Below are positions 51,650-60,820 of a stretch of DNA of 64,000 nt, in pieces. This stretch comes from DATBSK01 sp040902705 (lineage in GTDB: Bacteria; Actinomycetota; Acidimicrobiia; IMCC26256; PALSA-555). The stretch spans positions 1-64,000 of the forward strand of contig JBBDWT010000201.1 in the NCBI GenBank assembly GCA_040902705.1, in the 5' to 3' direction. Numbering within the stretch: position 1 is the stretch's first letter; the number at the start of each line of letters is the position of its first letter. The notes below the pieces were generated by a model that was not told where the DNA came from, searched no databases, and worked only from the letters and a program-made list of their open reading frames with translations. A program made the position numbers and the translations under genes.

Positions 51650-52651
51650 ATGGCGCGCGTCTTGGTCGTGGGCGGGGCTGGGTACGTCGGCGGGTGGCTC
51701 ACTGACCAGTTGATCCAAGTCGGACACGAGGTCGTCGTGTACGACCTCCTGCTGTACGAGGACTTCTACCTGAAGCCGATCTCACTCGTGCACGGGGACG
51801 TCTTGAATCGCGAGCTCCTCACCAAGGCTCTCGAAGGCGTCGACGCAGTCGTGTGGCTCGCGGCGCTCGTCGGTGACCCGGCGTGTGCGCTCGACGCCGG
51901 CATGACCGAGCGCATCAACGTCGGATCCGTCAAGTGGCTTGCAGAGCACTTCGATGGTCGCATCGTGTTCATGTCCACCTGCTCGGTCTACGGGGCTCAG
52001 GACGGCGAGCTGAGCGAGGACAGTCCGCTCAACCCACTCTCGCTGTATGCACAGACCAAGCTCGAAGCCGAGAAGTCCCTGGCAGATCGGAACGCCATCG
52101 TGTTCCGTCTGGGAACCCTGTACGGCGTCGGTGACACGTATTCACGATTGCGTACCGACCTGGTGGTCAACACGCTCACCATCCGCGCGACGGTGCACGG
52201 TCGCATGAGCGTGTTCGGGGGTCGCCAGTACCGACCGCTGCTCCACGTGCGCGACGTCGCGAGCGCGGTCGTCCCTGCCATCGAGACAGATGATCGTGGC
52301 ATCTTCAATCTGCACGACGAGAACCTCACGATCCTCGAGATCGCTGAGCGGGTCCAGAGTCACGTCCCCGACGCGCAGCTCGAAGTGACCGAGCTCAAGT
52401 TCCAGGATGCTCGCAACTACCGGGTCTCCGGGCAGCTTGTCCGCGATGTCCTCGGATTCGCGCCGAGGTACTCGGTCGATGACGGCATCCACCAGATCCA
52501 AGCGCTCATCGAAGAAGGCCGCGTCCGCGATCTCAGCTCGGCACGCTTCTCGAACGTCGAGTCCCTCCGCCCCTACCTCGTGCCCGAAGTCTCGCCCCTC
52601 GGGAGCGAGGTCCACGTCGCGCACCAGCTGACCCGGCGACGTGCACCATGA
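51650..52651 (+). CDS. NAD-dependent epimerase/dehydratase (extended SDR)
   Basis: A 333-residue protein. VLVVGGAGYVGGWL is the Rossmann loop, FMSTCSVYG contains the catalytic serine/threonine region, and SLYAQTKLEAE supplies Tyr and Lys. RPLLHVRDVASAV is the sugar-binding part of the family. The C-terminal 50 residues are specific to this protein. It heads an operon with a cupin epimerase, two GT2 enzymes and a 2-epimerase, so it likely modifies a dTDP- or UDP-hexose. 4-epimerase and 4,6-dehydratase activities are both possible. AGGAAC before the ATG and the TACGAT box upstream support this start. Codon use looks less GC-biased than in the left half of the window. Confidence 0.92.
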   Translation: MARVLVVGGAGYVGGWLTDQLIQVGHEVVVYDLLLYEDFYLKPISLVHGDVLNRELLTKALEGVDAVVWLAALVGDPACALDAGMTERINVGSVKWLAEHFDGRIVFMSTCSVYGAQDGELSEDSPLNPLSLYAQTKLEAEKSLADRNAIVFRLGTLYGVGDTYSRLRTDLVVNTLTIRATVHGRMSVFGGRQYRPLLHVRDVASAVVPAIETDDRGIFNLHDENLTILEIAERVQSHVPDAQLEVTELKFQDARNYRVSGQLVRDVLGFAPRYSVDDGIHQIQALIEEGRVRDLSSARFSNVESLRPYLVPEVSPLGSEVHVAHQLTRRRAP

Positions 52652-53091
52652 GCGCGGTACCGCATCTGATCGACGGAGCGCTGGCCGTGGACGACCGCGG
52701 GAGCGTCGCATTCGTGAACGCCTTCGCGTTCGATGGCGTCAAACGCTTCTACATCGTCCGGAACCACACGCGGGGGTTCGTGCGCGCCTGGCACGGGCAT
52801 CAACACGAAGCAAAGTACGTCACTGCTGTCAGCGGATCTGCCCTGGTCTGCTGCGTCGAGATCGATGATTGGGAACAGCCGTCACTCGATCTTCCGGTGA
52901 ATCGGTTCGTGCTCTCGGCATCACGGCCAGGCGTCTTGATGATCCCTCCCGGATACGCGAACGGCTTCATGTCGCTCACCGACGACGCGGGATTGATGTT
53001 CTTCTCGACGAGCAGCGTCGAGGACTCCGCCACCGACGACTTCCGGTACCCGGCCCACCATTGGGATCCGTGGACAGTCGAAGAGCGCTGA
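52648..53091 (+). CDS. Cupin-type sugar epimerase/isomerase (RmlC-like, WxcM-like)
   Basis: A 147-residue single-domain cupin. RAWHGHQHEAKYVTAVSG places a histidine pair and a lysine like those of RmlC and FdtA-type isomerases, and MIPPGYANGFMSLTDDAG is the second cupin motif. It is shorter than true RmlC (about 180-200 residues), which points to a 3,5-epimerase-like or 3,4-keto-isomerase enzyme. The ATG overlaps the epimerase stop (ATGA), so both act on the same sugar nucleotide. A dTDP-4-keto-6-deoxy sugar is the natural substrate class. Confidence 0.85.
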   Translation: MSAVPHLIDGALAVDDRGSVAFVNAFAFDGVKRFYIVRNHTRGFVRAWHGHQHEAKYVTAVSGSALVCCVEIDDWEQPSLDLPVNRFVLSASRPGVLMIPPGYANGFMSLTDDAGLMFFSTSSVEDSATDDFRYPAHHWDPWTVEER

Positions 53092-53095
53092 ATCG

Positions 53096-53833
53096 ATGCA
53101 CGAGCTCGGTGTCATCATTCCGACGTTGAACGACGCGGACACCCTCCCGCACACCGTCGAACGGCTCCACGCGGTCGTTGGCCAGTCGGGCATCGCGACG
53201 GAGCTCGTCCTCGTCGACGGAGGGAGCACCGACGCGACCGTGGATGTCGCGTCCGGTCTGGTCGACGACTACTCGCTGCTCCACGGACGCGTCCTCGTCC
53301 GCGCGCGAAGCGATGAGCCGCTCGGCTACGGATCGATGGTGCGCTACGGACTCGCGTACTCGACCGCTCGGTACTGCGCGCTGGTCGCCGCTGAAGGGAC
53401 GGATCCTGTCGACATGATCCCCGAGATGGTGCGCGAGCTCCGCGCCCAGAGGCAGCTCGTCATCTGCTCCCGCTACTCCGAACGAGCGGGTAGCGCGCGC
53501 GTTTCTCCGAGGTTCCGCTGGTACCAGTCTGTCTACCGCAAGGCGATACATCTCGGCCTCGGCCTCGAGATCGCCGACAGCACGAACGGCTTTCGTGCGT
53601 TTGATCGGAAGTACGTCCAAGCGTTGGGTTTGTCGTCAAACCGCTTCAGTGTGTGCCCGGAAATCACGTTCAAGGTCCTGCTCAGCGGAGGTGAGACCGC
53701 CTTCGTCGCTGGGCAACCGGAGGGCACCCCAGGACAGGTCGCACCGAAGTTTGCTCTGCCTCATGAGATTGCGGGCTACGCGTACGTCCTCGCTCGGGCC
53801 GTATTGCATCGCCTGGGCTTACGATGGTTCTGA
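53096..53833 (+). CDS. Glycosyltransferase family 2
   Basis: A 245-residue compact GT2 enzyme. LGVIIPTLNDADTLPHTVER and LVLVDGGSTDAT are the donor-site motifs. The usual DxD is replaced by AAEGTDPVDMIP, and TNGFRAFDRKYVQAL resembles polyprenyl-phosphate glycosyltransferases (DPM1-like). No membrane segment is evident, so it may attach a sugar to polyprenyl phosphate at the membrane surface. It starts 4 bases after the cupin gene and its stop overlaps the 2-epimerase gene by 10 bases. Confidence 0.88.
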   Translation: MHELGVIIPTLNDADTLPHTVERLHAVVGQSGIATELVLVDGGSTDATVDVASGLVDDYSLLHGRVLVRARSDEPLGYGSMVRYGLAYSTARYCALVAAEGTDPVDMIPEMVRELRAQRQLVICSRYSERAGSARVSPRFRWYQSVYRKAIHLGLGLEIADSTNGFRAFDRKYVQALGLSSNRFSVCPEITFKVLLSGGETAFVAGQPEGTPGQVAPKFALPHEIAGYAYVLARAVLHRLGLRWF

Positions 53834-55026
53834 AGTCAGGCACGGGACACGCGAAGCTCGCAGTGGTCTTGGGCATTCGTCCCGACCTCATTCGCGCGAG
53901 CCTCGTGCTCCGTGGCCTCCAGGAACGACGACCCGATGATGTCGTCTTCATCTGGTCCGGTCAGCACTACTCCGACAACCTCAAAGACGTCTTTCTGCGC
54001 GAACTTGCGATCGCGCCGCCGGCAATCGAACTCGGTGCGTCGGGCACTACCGATGCGGAAGTCGTGTCGTCGGTCATCGCCCGACTCTCCGTGGTCCTCG
54101 CCGACCTCGAGCCGCGCGCAGTCGTATTCCTCGGTGACACGAACACCGTCATGGGATGCCTCGCTGCGGCCCAGCTCAACATCCCGATCGTGCACATCGA
54201 AGGATGCATGCGCTCGTACGATTGGCGGATGCCCGAGGAGAAGTACCGCACCACGATCGATCACCTCTCCGACGTCATCTACGCGTATTTCGAAGAGTAC
54301 AAAGCGCAGGGTGTTGCGGAAGGCCTCAACCCGGCGAACATCGTTGTCGTCCAGAACCTGATCGTCGATGTCTTGGATCACTACTACTTCGCGCGGCTGG
54401 ACCACTTCCGAAAGATGGTCGACGATGGGCTGCTGACAAGTCGCGGGCTCGAACCAGATGAGTTCCTGCTCATGACGTGCCATCGGCGCGAGAACGTCGA
54501 GCATCCAGATCCGCTACGGGCGATCATGGCGCTTGCGGGCGCTTCAGCTCGCTCGGTCTGGTTCCCGGCCAGCTATCGGACACAAACGAACTTGCGCCGC
54601 TTCGAAGTCACCGTGCCACCGAACGTCACGGTCGTGGATCCGATCGGCTATGACGCGATGCTCGCGCTCATGACGCAGGCCCGTGGCGTGCTCACCGACT
54701 CGGGAACCGTCGTCGAGGAGACCGCTGTGCTCGGCGTCCCATCCGTCCAGATGCGGCGCGCGACCGAGCGACCGCAGGTCTACGACTGCCGCTCCAGCGT
54801 GAAGTTCGATCCATCTCGCCCGAACATGTACCCGCACGACGTCGTGTTCCAGAAGCTTGAGTCACTGGTTGGCACGGCCTGGCAGCATGGGCTCGGCGAC
54901 GGGCACGCCTCCGACCGGATCGTGAACGATCTCTTGACACGCCTGGAGACAGGGACATTCGACCAACACCGCCCAGAGCAGTACGCGGTCTCGGTCACCC
55001 GTGCGTATCGCGAAGACGACCTATGA
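53824..55026 (+). CDS. UDP-N-acetylglucosamine 2-epimerase family protein (WecB-like)
   Basis: A 400-residue GT-B fold protein. Expected catalytic positions of WecB appear conserved: Asp in FLGDTNTV, Glu in HIEGCMRSYDW, Glu and Arg in MPEEKYRT, and His in CHRRENV. However, the N-terminal GTRPE is GIRPD, and HVEAGLRT is HIEGCMRS, so this is a divergent member. It interconverts the C2 position of a UDP-HexNAc, giving ManNAc from GlcNAc or a related sugar, but the altered motifs leave room for another substrate. It overlaps the preceding GT2 gene by 10 bases and the next by ATGA. Confidence 0.9.
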   Translation: MVLKSGTGHAKLAVVLGIRPDLIRASLVLRGLQERRPDDVVFIWSGQHYSDNLKDVFLRELAIAPPAIELGASGTTDAEVVSSVIARLSVVLADLEPRAVVFLGDTNTVMGCLAAAQLNIPIVHIEGCMRSYDWRMPEEKYRTTIDHLSDVIYAYFEEYKAQGVAEGLNPANIVVVQNLIVDVLDHYYFARLDHFRKMVDDGLLTSRGLEPDEFLLMTCHRRENVEHPDPLRAIMALAGASARSVWFPASYRTQTNLRRFEVTVPPNVTVVDPIGYDAMLALMTQARGVLTDSGTVVEETAVLGVPSVQMRRATERPQVYDCRSSVKFDPSRPNMYPHDVVFQKLESLVGTAWQHGLGDGHASDRIVNDLLTRLETGTFDQHRPEQYAVSVTRAYREDDL

Positions 55027-55793
55027 CGCTGTGCCACCTCGGCATCATCGTGCCAATGTTCAACGAAGTCGCAGGCGTGCGGCGGTGCATTACTGCGATC
55101 GCCGCTGGCGTGGACGCGGTGGATGCGGCAACGACCCTGATCGTCGTCGACGACGGAAGCACCGACGGGACCGCCTCAGAGCTCGACAAGATCGCTCGCG
55201 AAATCCCTACGCTCAACGTCGTTCATCATCAGACGAATCAGGGCTATGGGGCAGCGTTGCGCACGGGCGCGGGCGCGGCAGCCGAACGGGGATGCGATTG
55301 GGTGCTGTTCATGGACAGCGATCTCACCAACCCGCCCGACGATATCCGCCGCTTCGCGGCGGCACTCGGTGATGACGTCGACCTCGTCAAGGCCTGCAGA
55401 TGGGCTGCCGGAGGACGCGCCGAGGGTATTCCGTTGCGGCGCGTGATCCCATCGCGCTTCGGAAACAAGATCGCGTCGCTCTGCTTCGGGTCGAAGCACC
55501 ATGACCTGACCAACGGCTTCCGGGCAATCCGCGCACGGGACTTCGCTGCGATGCCGCTTCGAGAGCGCGGCTTCCCCGTAATCATGGAGGAGTGCTACTG
55601 GGCCTGGCGCCGGGATCTGCGCTTCCGCGAGTTGCCAACGGTCCTGACGAGCCGCACTGCCGAGCAGAGAAGCTCCCTCTTCGGCTACTCGCTGACGACA
55701 ATCCGGGGCTACCTGCGATATCCGTTGCGTGCCGCGGCAGAACGCGCTCGTATCATCCGGCCCGTCCCGGAACACGCGGCAACGAGTGCCTGA
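55023..55793 (+). CDS. Glycosyltransferase family 2, DPM1-like
   Basis: A 256-residue GT2 enzyme. LGIIVPMFNEVAGVRRC, LIVVDDGSTDGT and VLFMDSDLTNPPDDIRRF are clear nucleotide-sugar and metal motifs. LTNGFRAIRARDF matches the polyprenyl-phosphate mannosyltransferase-like group and is shared with the GT2 two genes upstream. The C terminus (SSLFGYSLTTIRGYLRYPL) is amphipathic. ATG overlaps the 2-epimerase stop as ATGA. The gene ends inside the convergent RmlD-like gene, with a 41-base overlap of coding frames. Confidence 0.9.
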   Translation: MTLCHLGIIVPMFNEVAGVRRCITAIAAGVDAVDAATTLIVVDDGSTDGTASELDKIAREIPTLNVVHHQTNQGYGAALRTGAGAAAERGCDWVLFMDSDLTNPPDDIRRFAAALGDDVDLVKACRWAAGGRAEGIPLRRVIPSRFGNKIASLCFGSKHHDLTNGFRAIRARDFAAMPLRERGFPVIMEECYWAWRRDLRFRELPTVLTSRTAEQRSSLFGYSLTTIRGYLRYPLRAAAERARIIRPVPEHAATSA

Positions 55794-56634
55794 GCGCTGC
55801 CAGCTGCGACTCGAGGGACGGAATCGACGCGGTGTAGTCGGTTCGGATCGAACGCAACCGCCGATCGCACTGCTCGCCCGGGACCGCACGTACGGTCAAA
55901 CCCAGTTCGTAGACCTCGTTCGCCACCACAAGGAGCCGATACTTGTCTATCGCCTCCCCCGGTACGTGCAACAACCCCGTGAGCGAGGCATGGTCAACGA
56001 TGAGGTCGAGCAGCACGTCCGCGAGCGTGATCGTCGAAACGCCGGACCAGAGCGACTCCGTGTAGCCCTGCACCTCGCCGTGCTGGGTCACCAGCCAGTC
56101 GAGAAGGTTGTGACTCGTGAAGAACTCGTGTCCGATGATCGACGTGCGCACGGTCAGGGCTGACGCGGTCATCGGCTCGCCGAGAAGCTTGCTTCGTCCG
56201 TAGACGTCGACGGGATCCGGGATCGAGGCCTCGTCGTACAGCCCAGTGCGACCAGAGAACACGCAATCAGTGCTCACGTGGATCAATCGCACACGGTTCG
56301 CCTCGCACCATTGCGAGAGGCGGTGCGGGAACAGACTGTTCACCTCAATAGCAGCGACCGGATCAGAGCACAACGGCTTCAACAACCCGACGCAATTCAC
56401 GACCACGGTAGGAGAAAGCGTCGCGAGCGCGTCGTTCATCTGCTGCTCATCACGGGCGTCGGTGACGAGGTGAAGATGCTCGACGGGCAACCACGGTTCG
56501 TAGTCGTCGACGGGGCGGCGCACGACGCCACTGGCCGATTCGAGGGCTCCCGAGAGTGCGGCCTCGTTGAATCGAGCGTAAACCTCGTGCCCGAGCATAC
56601 CGCCCGCACCGAGAACGGCGACACGTTCACCCAT
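55753..56634 (-). CDS. RmlD-like sugar-nucleotide reductase
   Basis: A 293-residue SDR protein. VAVLGAGGMLGHEVY is the cofactor loop, VNCVGLLKPLC the second strand, HVSTDCVFSG and VYGRSK give the catalytic Ser/Thr, Tyr and Lys. Compared with the RmlD at 4622 it lacks HAAAWTAVD and has a longer C-terminal part, so it belongs to the RmlD/SDR2 group found near WecB-like and capsule genes (FnlB/CapF-like). It probably makes a 6-deoxy or amino-deoxy sugar. ATG 56634 begins at the Rossmann strand; an ATG nine codons earlier is possible. It faces the operon that starts at 51650. Confidence 0.88.
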   Translation of the reverse strand: MGERVAVLGAGGMLGHEVYARFNEAALSGALESASGVVRRPVDDYEPWLPVEHLHLVTDARDEQQMNDALATLSPTVVVNCVGLLKPLCSDPVAAIEVNSLFPHRLSQWCEANRVRLIHVSTDCVFSGRTGLYDEASIPDPVDVYGRSKLLGEPMTASALTVRTSIIGHEFFTSHNLLDWLVTQHGEVQGYTESLWSGVSTITLADVLLDLIVDHASLTGLLHVPGEAIDKYRLLVVANEVYELGLTVRAVPGEQCDRRLRSIRTDYTASIPSLESQLAALRHSLPRVPGRAG

Positions 56635-56661
56635 TGACTGATTCTTACTCAGGTCCGGCAT

Positions 56662-57044
56662 CCGTCGCCAGCGTGCGTCTCGGTTTCGTCCGTCACATCA
56701 GAGCGAAGCAGTTTGGAGGCGTTCGCGAACTCCTTGTCCACGCCGCACGGTTCTCGAGCTTCACGAGTGTCGGGATGCCGCTGTCAGAGCCGACGCCATC
56801 GGGCGGATTGAGTCCCTCGATGCGCATTGCGCGCACCAGCGGGAGCGTTCTCCTTCACGATCCGAAAAGATGCCCTCAAGCTCGGTAGGCGCTCGGCCGG
56901 GGAGCCCGCGCCGGTTGTCATGAGGCTCGGCTCTCGTGCGGTGTCTTCGAGATTCGTCGACCAAGGCTTCGGACGCTCCGAGGTTGTCGGGGCAGACGAC
57001 AGGGGTCACGGGAGACTCGCCCGGTTCGACCCGATCTCTGGCCG
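56662..57044. other. Gene-free stretch, possibly degraded
   Basis: About 380 bases between two minus-strand genes hold no frame with convincing coding character. On the minus strand a frame reads GLNPPDGVGSDSGIPTLVKL before a stop, and an overlapping one ends LLRSDVTDETETHAGDG. These look protein-like but do not join, so a decayed gene is possible. No promoter, terminator hairpin or RNA is evident. Confidence 0.4.
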
Positions 57045-59885
57045 TCAATAGAGGATGTCTTGGCTCACGTGGCGCGAAACGATGGTGGCCCGCCAAGGGC
57101 CTGCCGGGGGGCGGATCAACTCGACCGGCAATCCCTCGGCGATCGCGACTCCCCAGAACCACAGGCGATCGAGTCGGACCACGTAGTCCGTCTGGTCACT
57201 CATGGCCCGCAGCCGGACGGTGAACGGCGAACCGTTGACCGAGATCGGAACCTCGATCGCGCTCCCGGCCGGTTGGCTTCGAGCGAGGCGGAGTCGCAGA
57301 TAGGTCGCGCAGTCCCGGGCCCCAGCACGGCACGATCGCGAATCTGGAAGCCCGGTGACCGCGCCGATCGCGCCGAGCTCTGCGACCGTTCCCAGGGTCC
57401 GCTCCCAGTACTCGAACGCGAACGGCGCCTTCTCTCGCGGCACGAGCACGTCGAACCCTGCGGTCGTTCGTTCGGGGACGTAGTGACGCATGACGTAGCG
57501 GTACACGGCTGGGATGCGCACGAAGTCTTGTACGCCGTCGAACGACGCGTTCCCTGGATCCCATACCACGAATCTCGGATGATGACGCGCGAGGTCGCGG
57601 AGAACGTGGTGCTGTTCCTGTAGCGGCGACATGTTGTAGGTGTTGATCTGCCAGAGAGGCTCCTGCTCGAGCAGGGTGTACAGCATCGGTGAGTTGCCGA
57701 GGACGAAGAGCCCATGATCCACACCCTGGAGCGAGGGTCGCAGGTCGCGAGCGACCGCTCGTTCACCCGGCAGCTGCTGAAAGTGTTTCCGGCCGAACCT
57801 GACGGCCGACGCCCGACGGATTTCGTCACGGTTCGTCAACACGAGTGCAGCGTTGTCCCAGACGCGGCGCGGAAGGGTCCGAGCGCGCTCCCAAGTGTCG
57901 GAGAGCTCTGGACCCACCGTCGCGATCGAGAGGACCAAACCGAGAACCAGCCCGGCGCCGATTGCGCGGTAACGCCCGATCGGACGCCATGCGATCGCGA
58001 CCGCCCCCACGCTTCCGAGCAGCGCCGTGAAGAAGAGAATGCTCGTCGCGGGGCGGAGCAGGTACTTCTGCAGCATCGCGAACGAGACCGCACCGACGAC
58101 GAGCAAGTACAACCCGGCGTTTCGTACACGCGAATCCTGTCGGGTCCGCGCGAACGATCCCCAAGCGACGAACACCAGCGGTGCGACGAGCACGACAAAG
58201 TTGGGACCGAGCGGATCCGCCAGTGCTCGATCGAGATCGAGGGGCGACGCCCCATACGCAGCCTGAGCGCGGAGAGTCAGCAGATAGCCAGTCGACTCCC
58301 CGAACTGCCCGTTCATCAATAGGACAGTTACGTAGGCAATGGCTCCGGCCAACGGGACGACGAGCTCGTGGGCGAAACGCCGAAGCCACGACCGCCACGA
58401 CCGCCCCCGTTGCTCGAGCAGATCCACGATGACCACTGCCCCGACACCCAACGCGGCATAGCCGACAAGCGGAGACTCTGTGAACAACGCAAGCGTGACG
58501 GCAAGACCGAACAGGATGTCTCCAACTTGGAACCGGTCAACGGTCCGATCGCGCGCCGCGTAGAGCAGCGCCACGGTCACGGGAATCGCGTATCGGATGA
58601 GGTCGGCCGAAGAGACAACTGTGACGAGACCGACGACTGCAATCGCCGGCCACCACCGCCGTTGGGCGAGAACCCAAGCGGCGCGTCCGAGCCCGGCAAG
58701 GACGAGGAGCTGCACGACGTACTGCAGGATCGGTCCGACCACGAGCGATGAGTGGTACAGGTAGTCGAAGCCGTACGGGTACCAGAAGTCGCGCATCGGA
58801 ATCCGGCCCGAGCTCGAGAGCCACTCCCACGTCAGGACGTTGTCCGAGTCAAAGGCGGACGCAGGAAACTGGCCGACACGCGCAGCGGCAACGCCGGCCG
58901 AGAGGTCGGGGATGAGCGCGAGCGCGGCAATTCCCACACCCGCGAGACCGAGCAGCGCGCCCGGCGTTGGCCTGAAGGGAGGTGCGGCGTCGGCCTCGGG
59001 GTCGTCCTGATCTGGTGCCGGCTGCTCGGGCGGACCGGTTCTCGCGATACCGGTTCTCGCGATGAGGACCGCAGCGACCGCGACGGCGAGGAGGCTCAGC
59101 AGCACGACAACACTCGCGACCTGTCGTCCGACGTAGCCATAGCCGAGGAGCGCCGCGTTTCCTACCGCGGTCGTCACAGACGGGATGGGGTCGATCAGCC
59201 CCGTCGCAATCGGGTACACCATCGCTGCCACGATCACAGCCAGAGTGACAAGTGCAACAGCCGCCATCCGCGAGCGGCGCCGTGGCATCCAAAGCGAGAG
59301 CACGACGAGCGCGACCCACGTCGTGAGCGCAGTGAGTGCCACCGGGTCATCGAGGGACGCCGCGATGTCCGCTCGGCGCGACATTCCAAGCGGGATCTGG
59401 ACGTTCGATGCCAACGCGGGCACACCATCAGTCCGCCATCGGATCACCCTCGGCGTGGCCGAGACCAGGGTCATGTCCTCGGCGCCCCACGAGGCGAGTT
59501 CGTCCGGCCGGTACACCGCGACGACACCACCGTCATTCTCGGCCTTGATGCTGAAGAGCTCGACAGAGAGACCCGGCGCGTTGCCGGGGCGGAAGAAGAG
59601 GAACCTGACGTCCCCGTCGAACGGGAACTCATACCGGCGCCGGACACCGGACACGATCGTCGCGACCTGTACGTCAGGCCCGTCGTTGACGAACATCGAT
59701 GCTGTCGCGTTCCCCGTCACTCGCATGTCGACGACGATGCGCGGCTCCCGGACGGCCAGAACTTCGGGGGCCTCCCCGATCGCTGCAACGCAGCCAGCGG
59801 CCACGAGCACGACGACGAACGGGCGAAGAGCGTCGCTCCGCATGAGATGTCGAAGCGGCTTGGGTAGGCTCATCGCCTGGACCAT
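57045..59885 (-). CDS. Very large multi-pass membrane protein, GT-C-like
   Basis: A 946-residue protein. One membrane segment near residue 20 is followed by an external beta-rich domain (about 40-190), then some 14 hydrophobic segments (about 195-700) and a soluble C-terminal domain of about 230 residues that ends with a second beta-rich part. The first long external loop of the core reads FDSDNVLTWEWLSSSGRIPM and RDFWYPYGFDYLYH, which has the acidic and aromatic pattern of GT-C enzymes that use polyprenyl-phosphate sugars. ATG at 59885 is preceded by GGAA; a frame open 31 codons further up has no homology. It may add a decorating sugar or polymerise repeat units. No named family. Confidence 0.8.
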   Translation of the reverse strand: MVQAMSLPKPLRHLMRSDALRPFVVVLVAAGCVAAIGEAPEVLAVREPRIVVDMRVTGNATASMFVNDGPDVQVATIVSGVRRRYEFPFDGDVRFLFFRPGNAPGLSVELFSIKAENDGGVVAVYRPDELASWGAEDMTLVSATPRVIRWRTDGVPALASNVQIPLGMSRRADIAASLDDPVALTALTTWVALVVLSLWMPRRRSRMAAVALVTLAVIVAAMVYPIATGLIDPIPSVTTAVGNAALLGYGYVGRQVASVVVLLSLLAVAVAAVLIARTGIARTGPPEQPAPDQDDPEADAAPPFRPTPGALLGLAGVGIAALALIPDLSAGVAAARVGQFPASAFDSDNVLTWEWLSSSGRIPMRDFWYPYGFDYLYHSSLVVGPILQYVVQLLVLAGLGRAAWVLAQRRWWPAIAVVGLVTVVSSADLIRYAIPVTVALLYAARDRTVDRFQVGDILFGLAVTLALFTESPLVGYAALGVGAVVIVDLLEQRGRSWRSWLRRFAHELVVPLAGAIAYVTVLLMNGQFGESTGYLLTLRAQAAYGASPLDLDRALADPLGPNFVVLVAPLVFVAWGSFARTRQDSRVRNAGLYLLVVGAVSFAMLQKYLLRPATSILFFTALLGSVGAVAIAWRPIGRYRAIGAGLVLGLVLSIATVGPELSDTWERARTLPRRVWDNAALVLTNRDEIRRASAVRFGRKHFQQLPGERAVARDLRPSLQGVDHGLFVLGNSPMLYTLLEQEPLWQINTYNMSPLQEQHHVLRDLARHHPRFVVWDPGNASFDGVQDFVRIPAVYRYVMRHYVPERTTAGFDVLVPREKAPFAFEYWERTLGTVAELGAIGAVTGLPDSRSCRAGARDCATYLRLRLARSQPAGSAIEVPISVNGSPFTVRLRAMSDQTDYVVRLDRLWFWGVAIAEGLPVELIRPPAGPWRATIVSRHVSQDILY

Positions 59886-60115
59886 CAGGTTCCGCGCCAC
59901 GTCTGCGATTCGAGGTTCATCGCAGCGGGGATCGCATCGGTGTCGAAGGTGAACGCACCGACTCTCATCGTCCGCCATTCTGTCGGCTCACGCCCGCGCC
60001 GTGGTGCGGCGGAGGCGCGGCGGGCCTTCGTGCTCGGGCTACGGTCAGCATCGAGCGACGGTCAGAGAGCGATCCTCGATCGCACCCGTTCTCCCCTTCC
60101 TGATGGCGGTGCGCA

Positions 60116-60820
60116 TTGACAGAACGCGGAAGCAGACGACCCTACGACCTCGAGTATCGATCGTTCGATCGATACATCCGCGGTGAGTTCATGGGCTTCA
60201 AAGCGGTCCTGCTCCTTGGGGCCAAGGCGATCGGAATCCTCGTCGAGGGCCTGATTCGCAACATCCCGGGCCCCATCGGCTTCAAGATCCGCTCCTTCTA
60301 TTACCGGTTCCGCTTCGGTCATCTCGGCAAGAACGTCTTGATCGACATCGGAGTGATCTTCAACGGCCCCGCCAACATCTTCATCGGCGACTACGTCTGG
60401 ATCGACTCATACTGCAAGTTCGAAGCAATGCTCGGCGAGATCCGGGTGGGTCGCCGAGTTCACATCGCTCCTTTCGTCGTCATCGGCGCGCGGGAGCCCG
60501 TCATCATCGAGGACTACGCGGCCGTCGCGTCAGGCGCGAAGATCTACGCGAACAGCGAGATGCCGGCCGACGGGAAGCGGATGAGCGGACCGATGATCCC
60601 GGAAGAGCAGAAGGCCTTCTACTCCGAGACCGTGTTCATCGGAAGGGACGCGGTCGTGGGCGCGAACGCCGTCGTGCTGCCCGGCGGTTCGCTCGCCGAA
60701 GGCGCGGTGCTCGGCGCGAACTCCGTGCTGAAGAAGCCCGTTGATCCATGGGTGATCGTCGTCGGTGGACCGGCCAGGCCGGTCGGCATGCGAGAGCCGG
60801 TGCGAGTCCCGGATCTATGA
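60116..60820 (+). CDS. Hexapeptide-repeat acyltransferase (WbbJ-like)
   Basis: A 234-residue protein with an N-terminal extension containing a hydrophobic, amphipathic helix (about residues 25-50) and a left-handed beta-helix C-terminal part: IGVIFNGPANIFIGDYVWID, VGRRVHIAPFVVIGA and IGRDAVVGANAVVLPGG. A histidine in HIAPF is the likely catalytic base. It probably acetylates a sugar hydroxyl. Start is unsure: TTG at 60116 gives a coding-like N terminus (YDLEYRSFDRYIRGEF), but ATG at 60191 is an alternative, placing a 22-base palindrome just upstream. It overlaps the deacetylase gene by ATGA. Confidence 0.86.
   Translation: MTERGSRRPYDLEYRSFDRYIRGEFMGFKAVLLLGAKAIGILVEGLIRNIPGPIGFKIRSFYYRFRFGHLGKNVLIDIGVIFNGPANIFIGDYVWIDSYCKFEAMLGEIRVGRRVHIAPFVVIGAREPVIIEDYAAVASGAKIYANSEMPADGKRMSGPMIPEEQKAFYSETVFIGRDAVVGANAVVLPGGSLAEGAVLGANSVLKKPVDPWVIVVGGPARPVGMREPVRVPDL
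60154..60175. repeat. 22-base palindrome near the acyltransferase start
   Basis: GTATCGATCG and CGATCGATAC form 10-base arms around TT. If translation starts at ATG 60191, this is an operator-like site 15 bases upstream; if it starts at TTG 60116, it is inside the coding region. Confidence 0.5.

Noticed and set aside
56761..57162. 133-codon minus-strand frame in the gap before the giant membrane protein
   Set aside because: It overlaps the end of that gene and has shadow-type composition without motif.
60116..60121. TTGACA as a -35 box
   Set aside because: No TANNNT sequence lies 16-19 bases downstream, and the same bases are a possible TTG start codon.
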